Origin: Streptohalobacillus salinus
Lineage (GTDB): Bacteria > Bacillota > Bacilli > Bacillales > Amphibacillaceae
Reading direction: 5' to 3'
NCBI RefSeq assembly: GCF_003201605.1
Contig: NZ_QJJR01000001.1
Span: forward strand, 275,037 to 339,036
Length of the DNA: 64,000 nt
Part shown: positions 62,715 to 64,000 of the stretch, in pieces
How the letters are laid out: the number at the start of each line of letters is the position of its first letter
Position numbering within the stretch: position 1 is the stretch's first letter
Translations under genes and position numbers: made by a program
Notes under the pieces: model-generated
Database searches by the model: none
What the model was told of the DNA's origin: nothing
The model's input: the letters and a program-made list of their open reading frames with translations, nothing else

Positions 62715-63378
62715 CGTATAGTTCCGCCTCTTTAAATTTTTCAATGTCTTTATTATGACCTAACACAATTAAAACATTTTTAGGTTCAATGATAAAGCCA
62801 GGGGATGGGTTTATGTCAATTTTACCCTCGTATTTAATGCCAAGTAAAGAAATACCGTATTTTGTTCTTAAATCTAAGTCTTCAACTGTCTTTTTGTTAA
62901 TTTTCTTAGAAGATTTAAGTTCGACGATACTGTAATCCTGAGAAAGTTCAACAAAATCTAAAATATGACCATGAAGCAACTGACGCACCAACCGTTTTGC
63001 GATATCTTTTTCGGGGTGAATAATGTAGTCAGCACCAATTTTATCTAAAATTTTCGAATGATTTTTGTTTATCGCTTTAACCCATACTTTTTTAACGTTC
63101 ATGTCCTTTAAAATTAAGGTTGTTAGTATACTTGCTTGAATATCTTCACCGATAGCGACAATCACGTAATCGAAGTTTGTTAAACCGAGTGAACTTAGTT
63201 TCGATTCTTCGGTTGCATCTGCAACAACCGCATGAGTTGCGAATTCTTTATAGTCATTAACTGAACGTGGATCTTTATCGATCACGAGCACGTCATGACC
63301 TTGTGATAGTAATGTATTTGCGACACCGCGTCCAAACTGACCTAAGCCAATGACAGCGAGTTGCTTTTGTTTTGCCAT
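62686..63378 (-). CDS. ktrA: Potassium uptake regulatory subunit KtrA (RCK)
   Basis: 230 residues. The RCK_N Rossmann motif GLGQFGRGVANTLLSQGHDVLVIDKD binds ATP/ADP or NAD; the RCK_C part (about 145-225, ending GHNKDIEKF) is the site where c-di-AMP binds in relatives. It assembles as a cytoplasmic ring that gates KtrB. GGAGGGA precedes the ATG. Confidence 0.93.
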   Translation of the reverse strand: MAKQKQLAVIGLGQFGRGVANTLLSQGHDVLVIDKDPRSVNDYKEFATHAVVADATEESKLSSLGLTNFDYVIVAIGEDIQASILTTLILKDMNVKKVWVKAINKNHSKILDKIGADYIIHPEKDIAKRLVRQLLHGHILDFVELSQDYSIVELKSSKKINKKTVEDLDLRTKYGISLLGIKYEGKIDINPSPGFIIEPKNVLIVLGHNKDIEKFKEAELYDEFTLKIKR

Positions 63379-64000
63379 GAAATCCCTCCTAGATGACTCA
63401 GCTCTTAAGTCAATCTGTCTATCTGTACTCTAGTTAAGATACGCCAAATAGGTAGTAAAGTCAATTAAAGAATCAGAAATAAAGTGAAAGGAAATTGATC
63501 CCTTACGCTTAATTGGTTAACGATAAGAAATTAGCTTTCTTCATTAAATGATAGGCAATAATTTTATACAACATTTTTTTGGATGCGTTAAATTATTGAG
63601 CCCTCTTTAACACTTGTATGACTCACTATAACGGTACCTTGTGTCCGGTAACAAGTCCAGCCGCAAGTTTTTTTGATTGATTTGCTGTTTCGTTGGGGGA
63701 TTGTGTTGAATGTGACATTTCATCTATTGTTGAACTAAACACTTCGCTTGTTGCTATGACTTAAGTCAACCAGCAATGCCTTAGTTCTAACATCAACAAT
63801 TATTTATTTAACATCATCCAAATCTATCATATGAATAAGTCATTTACTCATTACGCAGTAAGTAAAATCCTTAGATGTTGAGATGAGGGTAGAAGTATTT
63901 TCTGTGGTCTGTTGTAAAATGAAATGCATAATCCCATTAGATATTAAAAAAGCCATGTAAATGCGCTATACTTATGAGTGACTAAACAAATAAGTTAGGA
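63379..64000. other. Gene-free stretch upstream of ktrA
   Basis: No coding frame of note on either strand. A hairpin at about 63632-63662 (CGG-CTTGT with ACAAG-CCG) is followed by GTTTTTTT on the plus strand. A TATACT near 63967-63972 may be a -10 box for a gene beyond the window. I could not match the region to the c-di-AMP (ydaO/yuaA) riboswitch often placed upstream of ktrAB. Confidence 0.45.

Noticed and set aside
63620..63634. GACTCACTATA, an 11-base match to the core of the T7 RNA polymerase promoter, upstream of ktrA
   Set aside because: The match stops on both sides, no phage gene or phage-type polymerase is present, and AT-rich DNA can give such a match by chance.
63379..64000. Possible c-di-AMP (ydaO/yuaA) riboswitch upstream of ktrAB
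   Set aside because: I read the minus strand here and found none of the conserved segments of that riboswitch; only an unrelated hairpin with a plus-strand T-run is visible.
1..64000. CRISPR arrays, tRNA or rRNA genes, c-di-GMP riboswitches
   Set aside because: No regularly spaced repeats, no cloverleaf-like sequence with a T-loop, and no GEMM-type conserved core were found on reading through the window.

Overview
The window is an AT-rich, gene-dense chromosome segment of a low-GC Gram-positive bacterium. Bacillaceae-type gene content (XylFGH, YpcP, Ktr, YdaK/YdaM/YdaJ-like and YtrA-like genes), strong Shine-Dalgarno sites, CcpA-type cre sites and giant secreted polysaccharide hydrolases fit a halo/alkaliphilic carbohydrate-fermenting bacillus such as the Amphibacillus/Halolactibacillus group. 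That placement is an inference; no rRNA or tRNA gene is present to test it.

Layout. (1) 1-2958: end of a maltodextrin ABC importer operon (binding protein, two permeases). (2) 3133-5111, minus strand: a membrane GAF-GGDEF diguanylate cyclase and a small partner. (3) 5362-11886: a 2174-residue cell-wall-anchored amylopullulanase behind cre-like sites. (4) 11940-12950: a gene-poor scar with a truncated ISL3-type transposase and small repeats. (5) 12988-18325: YpcP exonuclease, small membrane and lipoproteins, a TauE/SafE permease, an MBL hydrolase and an RNase H. (6) 18490-21210: an ABC transporter plus GntR regulator operon with a 34-bp palindromic operator. (7) 21516-35325: a xylan/xylose block containing a wall-anchored GH10 xylanase, a lipoprotein, XylFGH, a membrane sugar-binding sensor, a LytS/YesM-type kinase, a YesN-type regulator and a second XylF-like lipoprotein. 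(8) 35633-39685: a PLD-helicase-DUF3427 protein convergent with a Nudix and a Maf pyrophosphatase. (9) 39873-42861: a three-gene exopolysaccharide operon with a degenerate GGDEF protein, GT2 synthase and GH8-like hydrolase. (10) 43262-53113: SHOCT protein, orphan sigma factor, TetR unit, two cation/proton antiporters, a GNAT, RluA, an HTH protein, a SLAP-like protein and an M42 peptidase. (11) 53513-57328: lipid kinase, unknown protein, membrane protein and DUF697 GTPase operon, followed by a candidate sRNA. (12) 58069-60390: polar amino-acid ABC importer. (13) 60572-63378: a cysteine-cluster protein and the KtrAB potassium uptake system.

The genes describe a cell that breaks down starch and xylan at its surface, imports the products through maltodextrin and xylose ABC systems under catabolite and two-component control, and manages Na+/K+/H+ with two CPA antiporters and Ktr. 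A c-di-GMP synthase and a probable c-di-GMP-sensing exopolysaccharide operon lie about 35 kb apart. The most interesting points are the LPxTA sorting signals on both giant enzymes, the XylFII-LytS-YesN-like sensing unit, the compact YdaKMJ-like operon, the lipid-kinase/GTPase operon, the candidate sRNA near 57448-57580, the structured leader of the antiporter gene at 46338, and a repeated hairpin after the binding-protein gene in all three ABC importer operons.
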